DNA of 64,000 nucleotides from Caenimonas sedimenti (GTDB lineage: Bacteria > Pseudomonadota > Gammaproteobacteria > Burkholderiales > Burkholderiaceae_C): the NCBI RefSeq assembly GCF_007833165.1, contig NZ_VOBQ01000024.1, positions 1 to 64,000 of the forward strand, read 5' to 3'. The position numbers and the translations under genes are program-made. Shown piece after piece: positions 18,515 through 27,977 of the stretch. Each line of letters starts with the position of its first letter. Positions within the stretch are counted from its first letter, which is position 1. The notes under the pieces are model-generated. The model was not told where the DNA came from and made no database searches. It was given only the letters and a program-made list of their open reading frames with translations.

Positions 18515-21500
18515 ATGACGGAGCACCTGACCATTCTTCCAGCCATCCGGCGCGCCTGGGCGCGCTGGCGCGCCTGCGTCCTCCTTGTGGCGGGGATGGC
18601 GGCGGTGGCGTCTGCTGCGGCGGACGGGAGCCCCACAGCGCGCCAGGGCGTGCTGGCCTTGCCGGCCGCGCCCGCCGGCGTGCTGGAACTGGGCGGCGAA
18701 TGGGGCTTCACCTGGCAGCGCTTCGTGGACCCGGGCTGGACCAGCCAGCCGGCCACCGCCTTCGGGAAGGTCCCCGGCAGCTGGAACGAGCTGACCGCCG
18801 GCGGCAAGCCGCCCGGCACGGACGGCTGGGGCAGCTACACCCTGCAGGTCGATTGCCCGGCCGGCCAGCAATATGCGCTGGCCGTGGCAGGCCAGCGCAC
18901 CGCCGCCCGCGTCTTCGTCAATGGCACGCTGGTCGCCAGCCAGGGCGAGCCCGGCACTTCACCGGAAACCACCCGTCCCGCGGTCCACAACCGCGTGCCG
19001 CTGTCGCAGCAGTTCGCCTGCCCGCTGCGCATCACGGTGCACCTGGCCGACTTCAGCCATCGCGCAGGCGGCTTCGTGCGTGCACTTCCGCTGGGCACGC
19101 CGGATCAGCTGGCGGCGCTGCGCGAGCAGCGGCTGGTGCAGGACTCGGTGCTGCTGGGCGCCTACCTGCTGGCCAGCATCGTCACCGTCATCTTCTTCGT
19201 GGCGCGGCGCAAGGACCCTTCCGCGCTCCTGTTCGGCCTGTTCCTCATCGCGATGGGCGTGTATTCGGACCTGACCGGCGAACGCGTGCTGCTGCGGCTG
19301 TTCGGGACCGAGGTACCGTGGGAGGCCTTCTTGCGGGTGGAGTACCTCTCGTGGTTCGCTGCGATGGCCTTGTTCGGCCTGCTGGTGCGCAGCCTGTTCC
19401 CGCGCGACATCCATCGCATGGCACTGCGCGTGCTGCTGGCGTTGACGGCCCTCGGTGCGCTGGTGGTCATCGCCCTGCCGGCCGCCCTCTATTCGCACCT
19501 GTCGCTCGCCGGGCAACTCGTGTCCGTGGCGCTCGCCATCTACGTCACCTGGGCGATGGCGGTGGCGGCGCGGCGTGGCCAGGCGGGCGCATCGGTGCTG
19601 CTGGTCGGCATGGCCGTGGTGGTGGTGGCGATCCTGCTGGACATGGTGTTTTACGCCGAGGGGCCGTCGCGGCGACTCACGCCGATCGGGATCATGGTGT
19701 TCGTGTTGTCGCCCTCGGTGGTGCTGGCGCGGCGCCTGGCGCGGGCGCTCAACGTCGAAGAGCTGCGCGCCCTCGAGCAGCGCGTGCGCGGCGACCTGCT
19801 GGTGCGCAGCACCAAGGCCGGCATCTACGACTGGGACGTCACCACCGGCCAGGTCGTCTATTCGGAGCGGTTGAAGGAGATGCTGGGGTTTCCGGCCGAT
19901 GCGGACACCGCCGGCTGGCCGGTGTTCCACGAGTTCATCCACCCCGAGGACCGCGCTGCGGTGCGGGCCAGCTTCGTCGAGGAGCTGCGCAACTGCAAGG
20001 TCGCGAGCGGGGAGATGCGGCATGAGCCCAGGGAGGAGTTCCGGCTGCTGCGCCGTGACGGCAGCCACATCTGGGTGAAGCCGGAAGCGATCAGCCTCAC
20101 CGGCAGCGATTGCCGCACGCTGCGCTACATCTGCTCGTTCATCGACATCACCGACCGCCGCGCGATGGAGGAAGGGCTGAAGGCTTCGCGTGACCAGGTC
20201 CTCTCGCAAGCGACGCAGCTGCAGCGCCAGAACGCCGCGCTGGAAGACAACGCGCGCCTGCGCGAGGAGGTCGAGCGCATGTCGCGCCACGACCTGAAGA
20301 CACCGCTGAACAGCATCATCGGCGTCACCCGCCTGCTGCGCGACGACCCCCGCATGCCGGCCGACCACCTGGAGCTGCTCGGCGTGACCGAGCGGGCCGG
20401 CTACCGCATGCTGGAGATGGTGAACCTGTCGCTCGGGCTGTTCAAGATGGAAACCGGCGCCTACGACTTCCGGCCGCAGGCGGTGAACCTGGCCGAGGTG
20501 GTCGACCGGGTGCTGGTCGACATGCAGAGCCATGCCGAGGCCAACCGGGTGAGCGTCCGGCTGGCGCGCGCGGGGCACGCGCCGGTGTATGCGCGGGCCG
20601 AAGAGCTGCTGTGCTATTCGATCGTGGCCAACCTGCTGAAGAACGCGGTGGAAGCGACGCCACCCGGGGGCGCTGTGACCCTCTCGCTGGAGGCCGGCGA
20701 CCCGGCCCAGCTGCGCATCCACAACCCGGGCAGCGTACCGGCGGCGGTGGCGGAACGCTTCTTCGACAAGTACGTCACGGCGGGCAAGAGCGGGGGCACC
20801 GGGCTGGGAACGTACTCGGCGCGCCTGATGGCGCGCGTGCAGGAGGGCGACCTGACGATGGCGTCCAGCGAGATCGCCGGCACCACGCTGACCCTGGCGC
20901 TGAAGGCGCTGACGGCCGACGCCCTGCCCGCGCCGTTGCCGGCCGGCGCCATCCCGGGTCTGCCGCAGACGCTCGCGGCCGCGGACTTCCAGCCGCGCCG
21001 CATCCTGGTGGTGGACGACGACGAATACAACCGCCTGATCCTGCGGCGCTACCTGCCGAGCCCGCCATTCACGGTGGACACCGCCGTCAATGGCCAGGCC
21101 GCGATCGAGGCGGTCGCGCGTGACCGGCCCGACATCCTCCTGATCGACATGGAGATGCCGGTGATGGGCGGCGTCGAGGCGGTCGCCTGGGTGCGGCGGC
21201 GCGAAGCGCTGGAGCAGCGCAGCCCCTGCATCATCATCGTGCTCTCGTCCAACGACGACGCCGCGTCCATCCGCCGCTGCCTCGACGCCGGGGCCAACCG
21301 CTTCATCACCAAACCGGTGACGCGCGAGGCATTGCTGGAAGCCTTGCGGGAACTCGACCCGGGGATCGCGTTGGCGCCGGTGGCACAGGCACAGCCGCCC
21401 AGCCGCATCGACACGCTGCCCGCGCCCGGCGACGTCGTGCAGGTCGACAGCGAGCTGGCGGACCGGATCCCGGAGTTCCTGGAGTCACGCCGGCAGCTGG

Positions 21501-21715
21501 TCGAGGCCATGGAGCAGGCGCTGGCCTCCGGCGACCGGGAACAGTTGCGCGGGCTGGCTCACCGTGCGGGCGGGGGCCTGGCGCTGTACGGATTTCAGTG
21601 GGCGGCCTGGCAGAGCCGGCAGATCGAAACCGGTGCCGAGAATGGCGACCCCCATGAGCTGGGGCAGCACGTCGAGCGCCTGCGCGATCACCTGCGGACC
21701 GTGCAGGTGCGTTAA
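18515..21715 (+). CDS. 7TM-DISM hybrid histidine kinase with PAS, receiver and HPt domains
   Basis: 1066 aa. A cleavable-type leader is followed by an extracellular carbohydrate-binding-like DISM beta-sandwich (about 45-210). Seven membrane helices (about 225-410), a PAS domain (about 430-555), HisKA with H592 in SRHDLKTPLN, and an HATPase (NLLKNAVEA, GGTGLGTYSA) follow. A receiver domain has D878 in LLIDMEMPVMGG, and a C-terminal HPt has H1016 (LAHRAGGG). This is a complete phosphorelay in one chain. The output regulator is not in the window. It starts 28 bp after selU, and its 3' end overlaps convergent metC by four bases. Confidence 0.88.
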   Translation: MTEHLTILPAIRRAWARWRACVLLVAGMAAVASAAADGSPTARQGVLALPAAPAGVLELGGEWGFTWQRFVDPGWTSQPATAFGKVPGSWNELTAGGKPPGTDGWGSYTLQVDCPAGQQYALAVAGQRTAARVFVNGTLVASQGEPGTSPETTRPAVHNRVPLSQQFACPLRITVHLADFSHRAGGFVRALPLGTPDQLAALREQRLVQDSVLLGAYLLASIVTVIFFVARRKDPSALLFGLFLIAMGVYSDLTGERVLLRLFGTEVPWEAFLRVEYLSWFAAMALFGLLVRSLFPRDIHRMALRVLLALTALGALVVIALPAALYSHLSLAGQLVSVALAIYVTWAMAVAARRGQAGASVLLVGMAVVVVAILLDMVFYAEGPSRRLTPIGIMVFVLSPSVVLARRLARALNVEELRALEQRVRGDLLVRSTKAGIYDWDVTTGQVVYSERLKEMLGFPADADTAGWPVFHEFIHPEDRAAVRASFVEELRNCKVASGEMRHEPREEFRLLRRDGSHIWVKPEAISLTGSDCRTLRYICSFIDITDRRAMEEGLKASRDQVLSQATQLQRQNAALEDNARLREEVERMSRHDLKTPLNSIIGVTRLLRDDPRMPADHLELLGVTERAGYRMLEMVNLSLGLFKMETGAYDFRPQAVNLAEVVDRVLVDMQSHAEANRVSVRLARAGHAPVYARAEELLCYSIVANLLKNAVEATPPGGAVTLSLEAGDPAQLRIHNPGSVPAAVAERFFDKYVTAGKSGGTGLGTYSARLMARVQEGDLTMASSEIAGTTLTLALKALTADALPAPLPAGAIPGLPQTLAAADFQPRRILVVDDDEYNRLILRRYLPSPPFTVDTAVNGQAAIEAVARDRPDILLIDMEMPVMGGVEAVAWVRRREALEQRSPCIIIVLSSNDDAASIRRCLDAGANRFITKPVTREALLEALRELDPGIALAPVAQAQPPSRIDTLPAPGDVVQVDSELADRIPEFLESRRQLVEAMEQALASGDREQLRGLAHRAGGGLALYGFQWAAWQSRQIETGAENGDPHELGQHVERLRDHLRTVQVR

Positions 21716-22920
21716 CTTTGCAGGGCCGCCAGCGCCTGCTCGAGGTCGCCACGCAAGTCCTGCACCGCCTCCAGCCCCACCGAGAACCGCACCAGCGTGC
21801 CCTGGTGCTTCCAGCTGCCCAGGCGCGTGCTGCGCATGCTGGGCACGTCGTAGGGCACGGCCAGGCTCACCGGCCCGCCCCAGGAATAGCCCAGCTTGAA
21901 GAGTTTCAGCGCATCGCAGAACGCGTCGACTTGCGCCGGGCTGAAGCGCTCGTCGAAGACCACCGAGAACAGGCCCGCCGCCGCGTCCCGTGGCCCGCAC
22001 AGCGCCTCCCAGTGCGCGTGACCGGGCGCGCCTTCGATGGCGGGGTGCAGGACCTGGGTGATTTCCGGGCGCTTGCGCAACCAGCGGGCAAGCTCGCGCG
22101 CCGCGAGGTCATGCGCGCGATAGCGCAGCGGCAGGCTGGGCAGCGAGCGCAGCACGGCTTCGGCATCGTTGCCGCCCACGCCCCAGCCCATGCGCATGTG
22201 CGTGAGTTTCAGCCGCTGGTGCAACGCTTCGTCGGTCGTGACCACGCTGCCCATGAGCACGTCGCCACCGCCGCTGGGGTATTTGGTGAGCGCATGGACG
22301 GAGATGTCCACGGCCAGCGGTTCGCCCGCGCCCGGCGCGAGGTCGAACGCGTTGAACGCGAGTCCTGCGCCCCAGGTGTTGTCCAGCGCGCTGGTCACGC
22401 CCTTGCGGCGGCAGATGCGCGCCAGCTCGGGCAAGTCGGGGAATTCCATGGTGACCGAGCCCGGCGCCTCCAGCCAGACCAGCCGGGTCTGCGGGGCTAT
22501 GCGGGCTTCCAGGTCGGCCGGGTTCATCGCGTCGTAGAGCTGGTGGGTGATGCCCCACTGGCGCAACTCGCCGTCGGCCAGCGCCTTATTGGGCCCGTAC
22601 GCGTTGTCGGGGATCAGTACCTCGTCACCCGTCTTCAGCAGCGCCATCGCGACGTTGGCAATGGCCGCCAGGCCGCTGGGCAGCAGGATGCATTGCCGTC
22701 CGCCCTCCAGCGTGGCGATGCGCTCTTCCAGCATGAAGGTCGTCGGCGTGCCGTGGAGGCCGTAGGTGTAGCCCTTCTTTTGCTTCCAGTCGCGCGCGCG
22801 CATGGCCGCCACGTTGGCGAAGATGACGGTGGAAGCCTTGAAGACGCCCGGCTGCGGCGCGTCGAAACCGGCGGGCGGCTGGTAGGGGTGGTGGATGAGG
22901 TCGGTGACCGGCTTGCGCAT
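21712..22920 (-). CDS. metC: Cystathionine beta-lyase-type PLP enzyme
   Basis: 402-aa trans-sulfuration enzyme of the Cys/Met-metabolism PLP family. The substrate and PLP contacts YTYGLHGTPT and LLPSGLAAIA are present, as is the Schiff-base lysine in ALTKYPSGGGD. MetC produces homocysteine from cystathionine. Some members act as cystathionine gamma-synthase or methionine gamma-lyase, so the reaction is not certain. The full length matches the family. It is divergent from an AraC regulator 37 bp away. Confidence 0.85.
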   Translation of the reverse strand: MRKPVTDLIHHPYQPPAGFDAPQPGVFKASTVIFANVAAMRARDWKQKKGYTYGLHGTPTTFMLEERIATLEGGRQCILLPSGLAAIANVAMALLKTGDEVLIPDNAYGPNKALADGELRQWGITHQLYDAMNPADLEARIAPQTRLVWLEAPGSVTMEFPDLPELARICRRKGVTSALDNTWGAGLAFNAFDLAPGAGEPLAVDISVHALTKYPSGGGDVLMGSVVTTDEALHQRLKLTHMRMGWGVGGNDAEAVLRSLPSLPLRYRAHDLAARELARWLRKRPEITQVLHPAIEGAPGHAHWEALCGPRDAAAGLFSVVFDERFSPAQVDAFCDALKLFKLGYSWGGPVSLAVPYDVPSMRSTRLGSWKHQGTLVRFSVGLEAVQDLRGDLEQALAALQS

Positions 22921-22957
22921 GCGGCCATGTTAGCCGGGCCGGTGCTACATTGCCGCG

Positions 22958-23800
22958 ATGATGCTTTCGCGCCCTCCGCTGCCCGCGTTGCGCCCGTTCG
23001 TGCGGCTGGTCTGGGCGGATGTCGCGGAGCCCGCCATGCGGCAGCAGCCCTGGCGCGAACACGTCTTGCCGACCGGCTGCATGCACCTCGCGCTGCGCTG
23101 GGGCGGCCCGCCGCTGCGCCTGTTCGGCGACGCCGCGGACGCCACCGGCACGACGCTGGGCCATGCGGTCGTGGGCGGCGCGCGCAACACGTTCTACGTC
23201 AAGGAAGCTGGCGTCGCCGGATGGTCGGTGGGCGCGCAGCTCGAACCCGGTGCCGCCAGCGCCCTGTTTCGCGACAGCGCCGAAGCGCTCGCGGGGCGGC
23301 ACACGCCACTGGCCGACCTGTGCGGCCGCGATGCAGACATCCTGCTGGAGCGCATGCAGGCGCAACCTGACCCGGCGAGCTGTCTTGAGTTGCTGGAAAC
23401 GTGGCTGCTCGCCCGCCTGCCCCGCGTGCGAGGCATCCATCCAGGCGTTGCCGCGTCGCTGGCCGTGCTGCACCAGGGTGCGCGGGTGGAAGAGGCCGTA
23501 CGCGCGAGCGGTCTCAGCCACCGTCACCTGGTCGCGAAGTTCCGCGAGGCCACCGGGCTCGCGCCCAAGCAACACGCGCGCATCCTGCGGCTGCAGGCGG
23601 CACTGGCCCGATTGGGCGCACCGGGCGCGCCGGCAGCGGAGGTCGCCCTGGACGCGGGCTATGCGGACCAGGCGCACTTCAGCCGTGACTTCCGCGCCTT
23701 CGTCGGCATGACGCCCACGGACTGGCTGCGCGCTGCGCCGGCCCAGCCGAACCACGTCCGGGTCAGATTCGTTCAAGACGCGGTGGTGGACCGCCCCTAG
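22958..23800 (+). CDS. AraC-family transcriptional regulator
   Basis: 280 aa. The N-terminal about 130 residues resemble the DUF6597-type sensing region (LRPFVRLVWADVAEP, LPTGCMHLALRWGG). The C-terminal AraC DNA-binding domain has two helix-turn-helix units: VEEAVRASGLSHRHLVAKF, and AAEVALDAGYADQAHFSRDF with the conserved GYxDQxHFxRxF block. The start is the first of two adjacent ATGs. It may control divergent metC or the VOC gene 32 bp downstream; this is inferred from position only. Confidence 0.85.
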   Translation: MMLSRPPLPALRPFVRLVWADVAEPAMRQQPWREHVLPTGCMHLALRWGGPPLRLFGDAADATGTTLGHAVVGGARNTFYVKEAGVAGWSVGAQLEPGAASALFRDSAEALAGRHTPLADLCGRDADILLERMQAQPDPASCLELLETWLLARLPRVRGIHPGVAASLAVLHQGARVEEAVRASGLSHRHLVAKFREATGLAPKQHARILRLQAALARLGAPGAPAAEVALDAGYADQAHFSRDFRAFVGMTPTDWLRAAPAQPNHVRVRFVQDAVVDRP

Positions 23801-23832
23801 AGTCGCCCATCCCACCACCGAAGGACTGAACC

Positions 23833-24276
23833 ATGACCGTCAAGGAACTGTTCCCCTACCTCCACGTCCGTGACGCCGCCGCCGCGATCCGCTTCTACGT
23901 CGAGGCGTTCGGCGCTCGCGAGCTGTTCCGGCTCACCGAACCCAGCGGCAGGCTGGGCCATGGCGAGCTCGATTTCAACGGCGCCACGCTGATGATCAGC
24001 GACGAATACCCCGAGATGAACATCCGGGGGCCGCAAGCCGGTGGTCCGACCGCCGTGTCGCTGCACATCCACGTGGAAGACGCCGACGCGGTGATCGCGA
24101 AAGCCGTCGAACTCGGTGCCACGCTGGAGATGGCGCCGCAGGACCAGTTCTATGGGGAACGTTCCGGCGTGGTGCGCGACCCGTTCGGCCACCGCTGGAA
24201 CGTCGGGCACTCGATCGAGGAGGTCACGCCGGAGGAGATGCAGCGCCGCTACGACGCGCTGATGAAGGGCAGCTGA
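23833..24276 (+). CDS. VOC-superfamily (glyoxalase/PhnB-like) protein
   Basis: 147 aa with two beta-alpha-beta-beta-beta modules. The features seen are PYLHVRDAAAAIRFY, HGELDFNGATLMISDE, HIHVEDADAVIAKA and VRDPFGHRWNVGH. PhnB-like VOC proteins include lactoylglutathione-lyase relatives and resistance proteins. Substrate unknown. AAGGA lies eight bases before the ATG. It is in the same direction as and close to the AraC gene, so probably cotranscribed or regulated by it. Confidence 0.8.
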   Translation: MTVKELFPYLHVRDAAAAIRFYVEAFGARELFRLTEPSGRLGHGELDFNGATLMISDEYPEMNIRGPQAGGPTAVSLHIHVEDADAVIAKAVELGATLEMAPQDQFYGERSGVVRDPFGHRWNVGHSIEEVTPEEMQRRYDALMKGS

Positions 24277-24286
24277 GCCTGGCGGC

Positions 24287-24811
24287 TCAGATCTTCCATT
24301 TTTCGAGGAGCTTCTCCGGGCGCATGTTGTCGTAGCCCTCGAAAGGCTGGTGGATCCACGGGTTCGTCGGCAGGAACTCCACCTGGTAGTCCGGTGTGAA
24401 AGTGGACAGGCCCTTGGTCCAGATGACGGCGCTGCGCATCTCGGTGATGGCCTTGTACTTGGTGCGCAGCAGGTCGAGCACCTGGTGCAGCGTGTGGCCG
24501 GAATCCGCCAGGTCGTCCACCAGCAGCACGCGCCCCGCGATCTCGCCCTGCGGGGTCGTGATGTAGTGGGCGATGTCGAGGTGCCCCTGCACCGTGCCGG
24601 CCTCGGCACGGTAGGAACTCGTGGACATGATGGCCAGCGGCTTGTTGAACACCCTGGACAGGATGTCGCCGGGGCGCATGCCACCGCGCGCCAGGCAAAG
24701 GATGGTGTCGAACTCCCAGCCCGACTGGTGCACCTTGATCGCGAGCTTCTCGATCAGGTTGTGGTACTCGTCGTAACTCACATACAGATGCTTGCCGTCT
24801 TCGGTCAACAT
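24287..24811 (-). CDS. Purine phosphoribosyltransferase (hypoxanthine/xanthine-guanine type)
   Basis: 174 aa. The PRPP-binding signature VLLVDDLADSGHTL is at about residues 95-108, and ARGGMRPGDIL lies earlier. It salvages a free purine base to its nucleotide using PRPP. It lies 19 bp after purA in the same direction, a purine-metabolism context that fits an Hpt/Gpt-type enzyme. Which base it prefers cannot be told. Confidence 0.82.
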   Translation of the reverse strand: MLTEDGKHLYVSYDEYHNLIEKLAIKVHQSGWEFDTILCLARGGMRPGDILSRVFNKPLAIMSTSSYRAEAGTVQGHLDIAHYITTPQGEIAGRVLLVDDLADSGHTLHQVLDLLRTKYKAITEMRSAVIWTKGLSTFTPDYQVEFLPTNPWIHQPFEGYDNMRPEKLLEKWKI

Positions 24812-24830
24812 GGCGTGGTCCTCGGGTGCT

Positions 24831-26159
24831 TCAGGGCAAGTACGGGTGCCGCATCATGATGGTGTGGTCACGATCGGGGCTGGTGGAGATGATATCGACG
24901 GGGACCCCCGTCACCTGCTCGATCCGCTGCAGGTACAAACGCGCATTGACGGGCAGCTTGTCGAACTGGGTCACGCCGACGGTCGATTCGGTCCACCCGG
25001 GCAGCGTCTCGTAGACCGGCTTGCAGCGGGAGATTTCGTCGGCGCCGAGCGGCAGGATGTCGGTGTGCTCGCCGTCCAGCTCGTAGCCGGTGCACAACAT
25101 CAGCTCCTTGATGCCATCCAGGACGTCCAGCTTGGTGATGCACAAACCCGACAGGCCGTTGACCTGGGCGCTGCGTTTCAGCAACGCCGCGTCGAACCAG
25201 CCGCAACGGCGCGAGCGGCCGGTGGTCACGCCCTTCTCCGCGCCCACGGTTGACAGGTGGTAGCCCACCGTGCCGGGCGTTTCCCAGTCCAGTTCGGTCG
25301 GGAACGGGCCACCGCCCACGCGCGTGCAGTACGCCTTGGTGATGCCGAGGATGTAGTGCAGCATGCCCGGGCCCACGCCCGCGCCCGCGGCGGCGTTGCC
25401 GGCCACGCAATTGCTGGAGGTCACGTACGGATACGTGCCGTGGTCAACGTCCAGCAGCGTGCCCTGCGCGCCTTCGAACAGCAGATTGTCGCCGTGGATG
25501 TGCGCCTCGTTCAGCTCGCGCGACACGTCGGCCATCATGGGGCGCAGCCACTGCGCGTGGTGCATCGCCTCGTCCAGCACCTGCTGGAAGTCCAGCGCGG
25601 GCGCATGCAGGTAGTTGGTCAGCACGAAGTTGTGCAGTTCCAGCACCACCTTCAGTTTCTCGGCGAAGCGGCCGGGGTGCTTCAGGTCCTGCACGCGCAG
25701 CGCGCGGCGGGCGATCTTGTCCTCGTAGGCCGGGCCGATGCCACGGCCGGTGGTGCCGATCTTTTCGGTACCGCCCTTCTCGCGCGCCGTTTCGCGCGCG
25801 ATGTCCAGCGCCGCGTGGAACGGCAGGATCAGCGGGCAGGCCTCGCTGATGCGCAGGCGCGAGCGCACCTCCACGCCCGCCTTTTCCAGCCCTTCGATTT
25901 CTTCCAGCAGCTTGGGCGCGGACAGCACCACGCCGTTGCCGATGTAGCACTTCACGCCCGGCCGCATGATGCCGCTGGGGATGAGGTGCAGCGCCGTCTT
26001 CACGCCGTTGATCACCAGCGTGTGGCCGGCGTTGTGGCCGCCCTGGAACCGCACGACGCCCTGCGCCATCTCGGTCAGCCAGTCGACCAGCTTGCCCTTG
26101 CCTTCGTCACCCCACTGGGTGCCGACCACGACCACGTTGCGGCCCTTCGTCTTCGTCAT
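24831..26159 (-). CDS. purA: Adenylosuccinate synthetase
   Basis: 442 aa. GTP-dependent joining of IMP and aspartate, the first step from IMP to AMP. The N-terminal P-loop GTQWGDEGKGK and GGHNAGHTLV are present, as are IGTTGRGIGPAYEDK (IMP site), VTSSNC and TTGRSRRCGWFD. ATG 26159 begins the characteristic MTKTKGRNVVVVGTQWGD sequence; the frame is open upstream but is not conserved in type. It follows hisZ by 31 bp. Confidence 0.96.
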   Translation of the reverse strand: MTKTKGRNVVVVGTQWGDEGKGKLVDWLTEMAQGVVRFQGGHNAGHTLVINGVKTALHLIPSGIMRPGVKCYIGNGVVLSAPKLLEEIEGLEKAGVEVRSRLRISEACPLILPFHAALDIARETAREKGGTEKIGTTGRGIGPAYEDKIARRALRVQDLKHPGRFAEKLKVVLELHNFVLTNYLHAPALDFQQVLDEAMHHAQWLRPMMADVSRELNEAHIHGDNLLFEGAQGTLLDVDHGTYPYVTSSNCVAGNAAAGAGVGPGMLHYILGITKAYCTRVGGGPFPTELDWETPGTVGYHLSTVGAEKGVTTGRSRRCGWFDAALLKRSAQVNGLSGLCITKLDVLDGIKELMLCTGYELDGEHTDILPLGADEISRCKPVYETLPGWTESTVGVTQFDKLPVNARLYLQRIEQVTGVPVDIISTSPDRDHTIMMRHPYLP

Positions 26160-26190
26160 GACAGATCGCTCTTTGAGAAATTGGGGGAGA

Positions 26191-27354
26191 TCAGAGGGTG
26201 CGCACGGCCCAGCGGCCGGCGCCGTCGCGGGCGAGTTCGCGGTCGCAGTGGAACTCGTCCACTTCGCTTTCGTGGCCCGGCAGGATGCAGACAACCGTCT
26301 CGCCGTCGCGCCGCAAGGTGGCGATGGCGTCGCGCAACGCGGCGACCTCGGGGCCGCTGTCGAGCCAGGGCGCGCGGATCGCGGCCTTCAGCGACCTCTT
26401 GGCCACGACGCCCACGAGTTCCTTCACGTCGAGGCTGAAACCGACGGCGGGCCGGTTGCGCCCGAAGACCGCGCCGACCTCGTCGTAGCGGCCGCCGCGC
26501 ACCAGCGCGTCGCTCGCGCCCGGGGTGTAGATGCCGAAGCGGATCCCGCTGTAGTACGCGTAGCCGCGCAGGTCGGCCAGGTCGAAACGGACCAGTGCGC
26601 CTTCGACATGGCCGGCCAGCCAGCGCAGGTTGGCCAGCGCTTCGCGGATCACGGCGTTGTCGGGAAGAACGCCGGCCGCTTCGTCCAGCACCTTGTTGTC
26701 GCCGTACAAGCGGATCAGCGCCTGCAGGCCACGGCGGGCCGCTTCCGGGAAATCCTTGGTCAGGCTCGCCAGCTCGGTCGCATCCTTCGCGGCCAGCGCC
26801 GCATGCACCTGCACCATGCGCGGCCGGTCGGCCTGCACGCCCGCCAGGACCGAACGCACGATGCGGGCATCGGCCATGTCCACGGTGAGCGGGCCAACTT
26901 TGGTGGCCTTCAGGCAGTCCAGTGCGAGCGACAGCGCCTCGAGGTCGGCCTCCATGCCGGCGTGACCGTAGATCTCGGCGCCGAACTGCAGCGGCTCGCG
27001 CGTGGCATGCGGCTTGTCCGGGCGGGTATGGAGGACGGAGCCGCAATAGCAGAGGCGCGTCACGCCCCGGCGATTCAACAGGTGCGCGTCGATCCGGGCC
27101 ACCTGGGGCGTGGTGTCGGCCCGCAGGCCCATCATGCGGCCGGAAAGCTGGTCGACCAGCTTGAAGGTCTGCAGGTCGAGCGCCTCGCCGGTGCCGGTGA
27201 GCAGCGACTCCAGGTGCTCCAGCATGGGCGGCATCACCAGCTCGTAGCCATAGCCACGGGCCGTGTCCAGCAATTCGCGGCGCAGTTCTTCGATGTGCCG
27301 GGCCTCGGAAGGCAACACATCGGCGATGTGATCCGGCAGGACCCAGGCGGACAT
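26191..27354 (-). CDS. hisZ: ATP phosphoribosyltransferase regulatory subunit
   Basis: 387-aa HisS-like protein without the tRNA-synthetase C-terminal domain. It activates the short form of HisG, the first enzyme of histidine synthesis. It starts MSAWVLPDHIADVLPSEA and keeps class II synthetase motifs (LRADTTPQVAR, RGGRYDEVGAVFG) with altered catalytic residues. The true HisS is also in this window at 35 kb. ATG 27354 is chosen; the frame upstream runs into a repeat. hisG is not nearby. The block hflK-hflC-DUF2065-hisZ-purA is typical of betaproteobacteria. Confidence 0.93.
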   Translation of the reverse strand: MSAWVLPDHIADVLPSEARHIEELRRELLDTARGYGYELVMPPMLEHLESLLTGTGEALDLQTFKLVDQLSGRMMGLRADTTPQVARIDAHLLNRRGVTRLCYCGSVLHTRPDKPHATREPLQFGAEIYGHAGMEADLEALSLALDCLKATKVGPLTVDMADARIVRSVLAGVQADRPRMVQVHAALAAKDATELASLTKDFPEAARRGLQALIRLYGDNKVLDEAAGVLPDNAVIREALANLRWLAGHVEGALVRFDLADLRGYAYYSGIRFGIYTPGASDALVRGGRYDEVGAVFGRNRPAVGFSLDVKELVGVVAKRSLKAAIRAPWLDSGPEVAALRDAIATLRRDGETVVCILPGHESEVDEFHCDRELARDGAGRWAVRTL

Positions 27355-27406
27355 GGGAAAAAGGCAGGCTGTTAAAAACGTGATTCTACCGGGGCGCTGA
27401 CTTCCT

Positions 27407-27427
27407 CCCTCTCCCCCTGGGAGAGGG
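27407..27427. repeat. CCCTCTCCC-type hairpin upstream of hisZ
   Basis: Perfect 9-bp arms (CCCTCTCCC / GGGAGAGGG) around CCT, followed by TTGGGGTGAGGG. This exact style of repeat is widely dispersed between genes in proteobacteria, from memory. Two relatives flank fadJ at 229 and 2427. It lies in the 424-bp gap between DUF2065 and hisZ. Confidence 0.65.
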
Positions 27428-27482
27428 TTGGGGTGAGGGCTGCCGCCGCGTGCTTCCACCTCGCGGCAACGCCGCGCGTGGC

Positions 27483-27735
27483 CGGGCTGTGGCGCGTATC
27501 AGGGCCCAGGGCGCCTGCGACGGCCGGTCTTGCGGCCCAGCGCGGCTACGAGAGTGGCCCGCAGGGCCGCGGATCGAGCCGTGCGTACGTGATCATGCTC
27601 GCCGCCGCTGTTTGAGCGAAGCGCCCGTAGGGCGCGCAGCGAGTTCGACGGCGGGGCCGCAAGACCGGACGGCGCAGGGAATTCGGTAGGGCCGCGCGCG
27701 GCCCGACGAACGCCGTGCCAGCGCGCCACAGCCCG
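27483..27735. repeat. Structured intergenic repeat with nested inverted repeats
   Basis: Three nested dyads share one centre: outer 14-bp arms (27483-27496 / 27722-27735), middle 15-bp arms (CCGGTCTTGCGGCCC at 27524-27538 and its complement at 27654-27668), and an inner 6-bp hairpin (GCGCCC-GTA-GGGCGC at 27621-27635). Open frames through it are Arg/Ala-rich on every strand and lack ribosome sites, so I call no gene. The sequence style matches long dispersed intergenic elements of Comamonadaceae (recollection, not searched). Together with the hairpin at 27407 it fills the gene-free gap 27355-27778. Confidence 0.65.
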
Positions 27736-27778
27736 CCCGCGTGCGGCTTTGCCCGCGAGGTCCACGCAAGCAGGGACC

Positions 27779-27967
27779 CTAAAGCAAGAAGAAAAGCAGC
27801 ACCACCCCGATCAAGATGCTGGTCAGCCCAAAAAACCGCAACTGCCCATCCTTCAACACCAGCAGCTTCTGGAACGTCTGCCGCCACCCGCGCGGTGCGA
27901 GAAAAGGAAAGATCCCCTCGAACACCAGCATCAGGGCCAGGGCGGCCCAGAAAACATCGCTGGACAC
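27779..27967 (-). CDS. DUF2065 small membrane protein
   Basis: 62 aa, two helices: DVFWAALALMLVFEGIFPF, and FFGLTSILIGVVLLFFLL at the end, separated by the conserved APRGWRQTFQKL and DGQLRFFGL. GTG 27967 is chosen because homologous DUF2065 proteins begin at this point. The start lies 11 bp past the hflC stop, as expected for the conserved hflK-hflC-DUF2065 operon. It may accompany the HflKC complex; function undefined. Confidence 0.85.
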   Translation of the reverse strand: MSSDVFWAALALMLVFEGIFPFLAPRGWRQTFQKLLVLKDGQLRFFGLTSILIGVVLLFFLL

Positions 27968-27977
27968 AACGGGGAGA

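Noticed and set aside
27499..27765. Short open frames in the gap upstream of hisZ
   Set aside because: They run through nested inverted repeats, are Arg/Ala/Pro-rich on all strands and lack ribosome sites.
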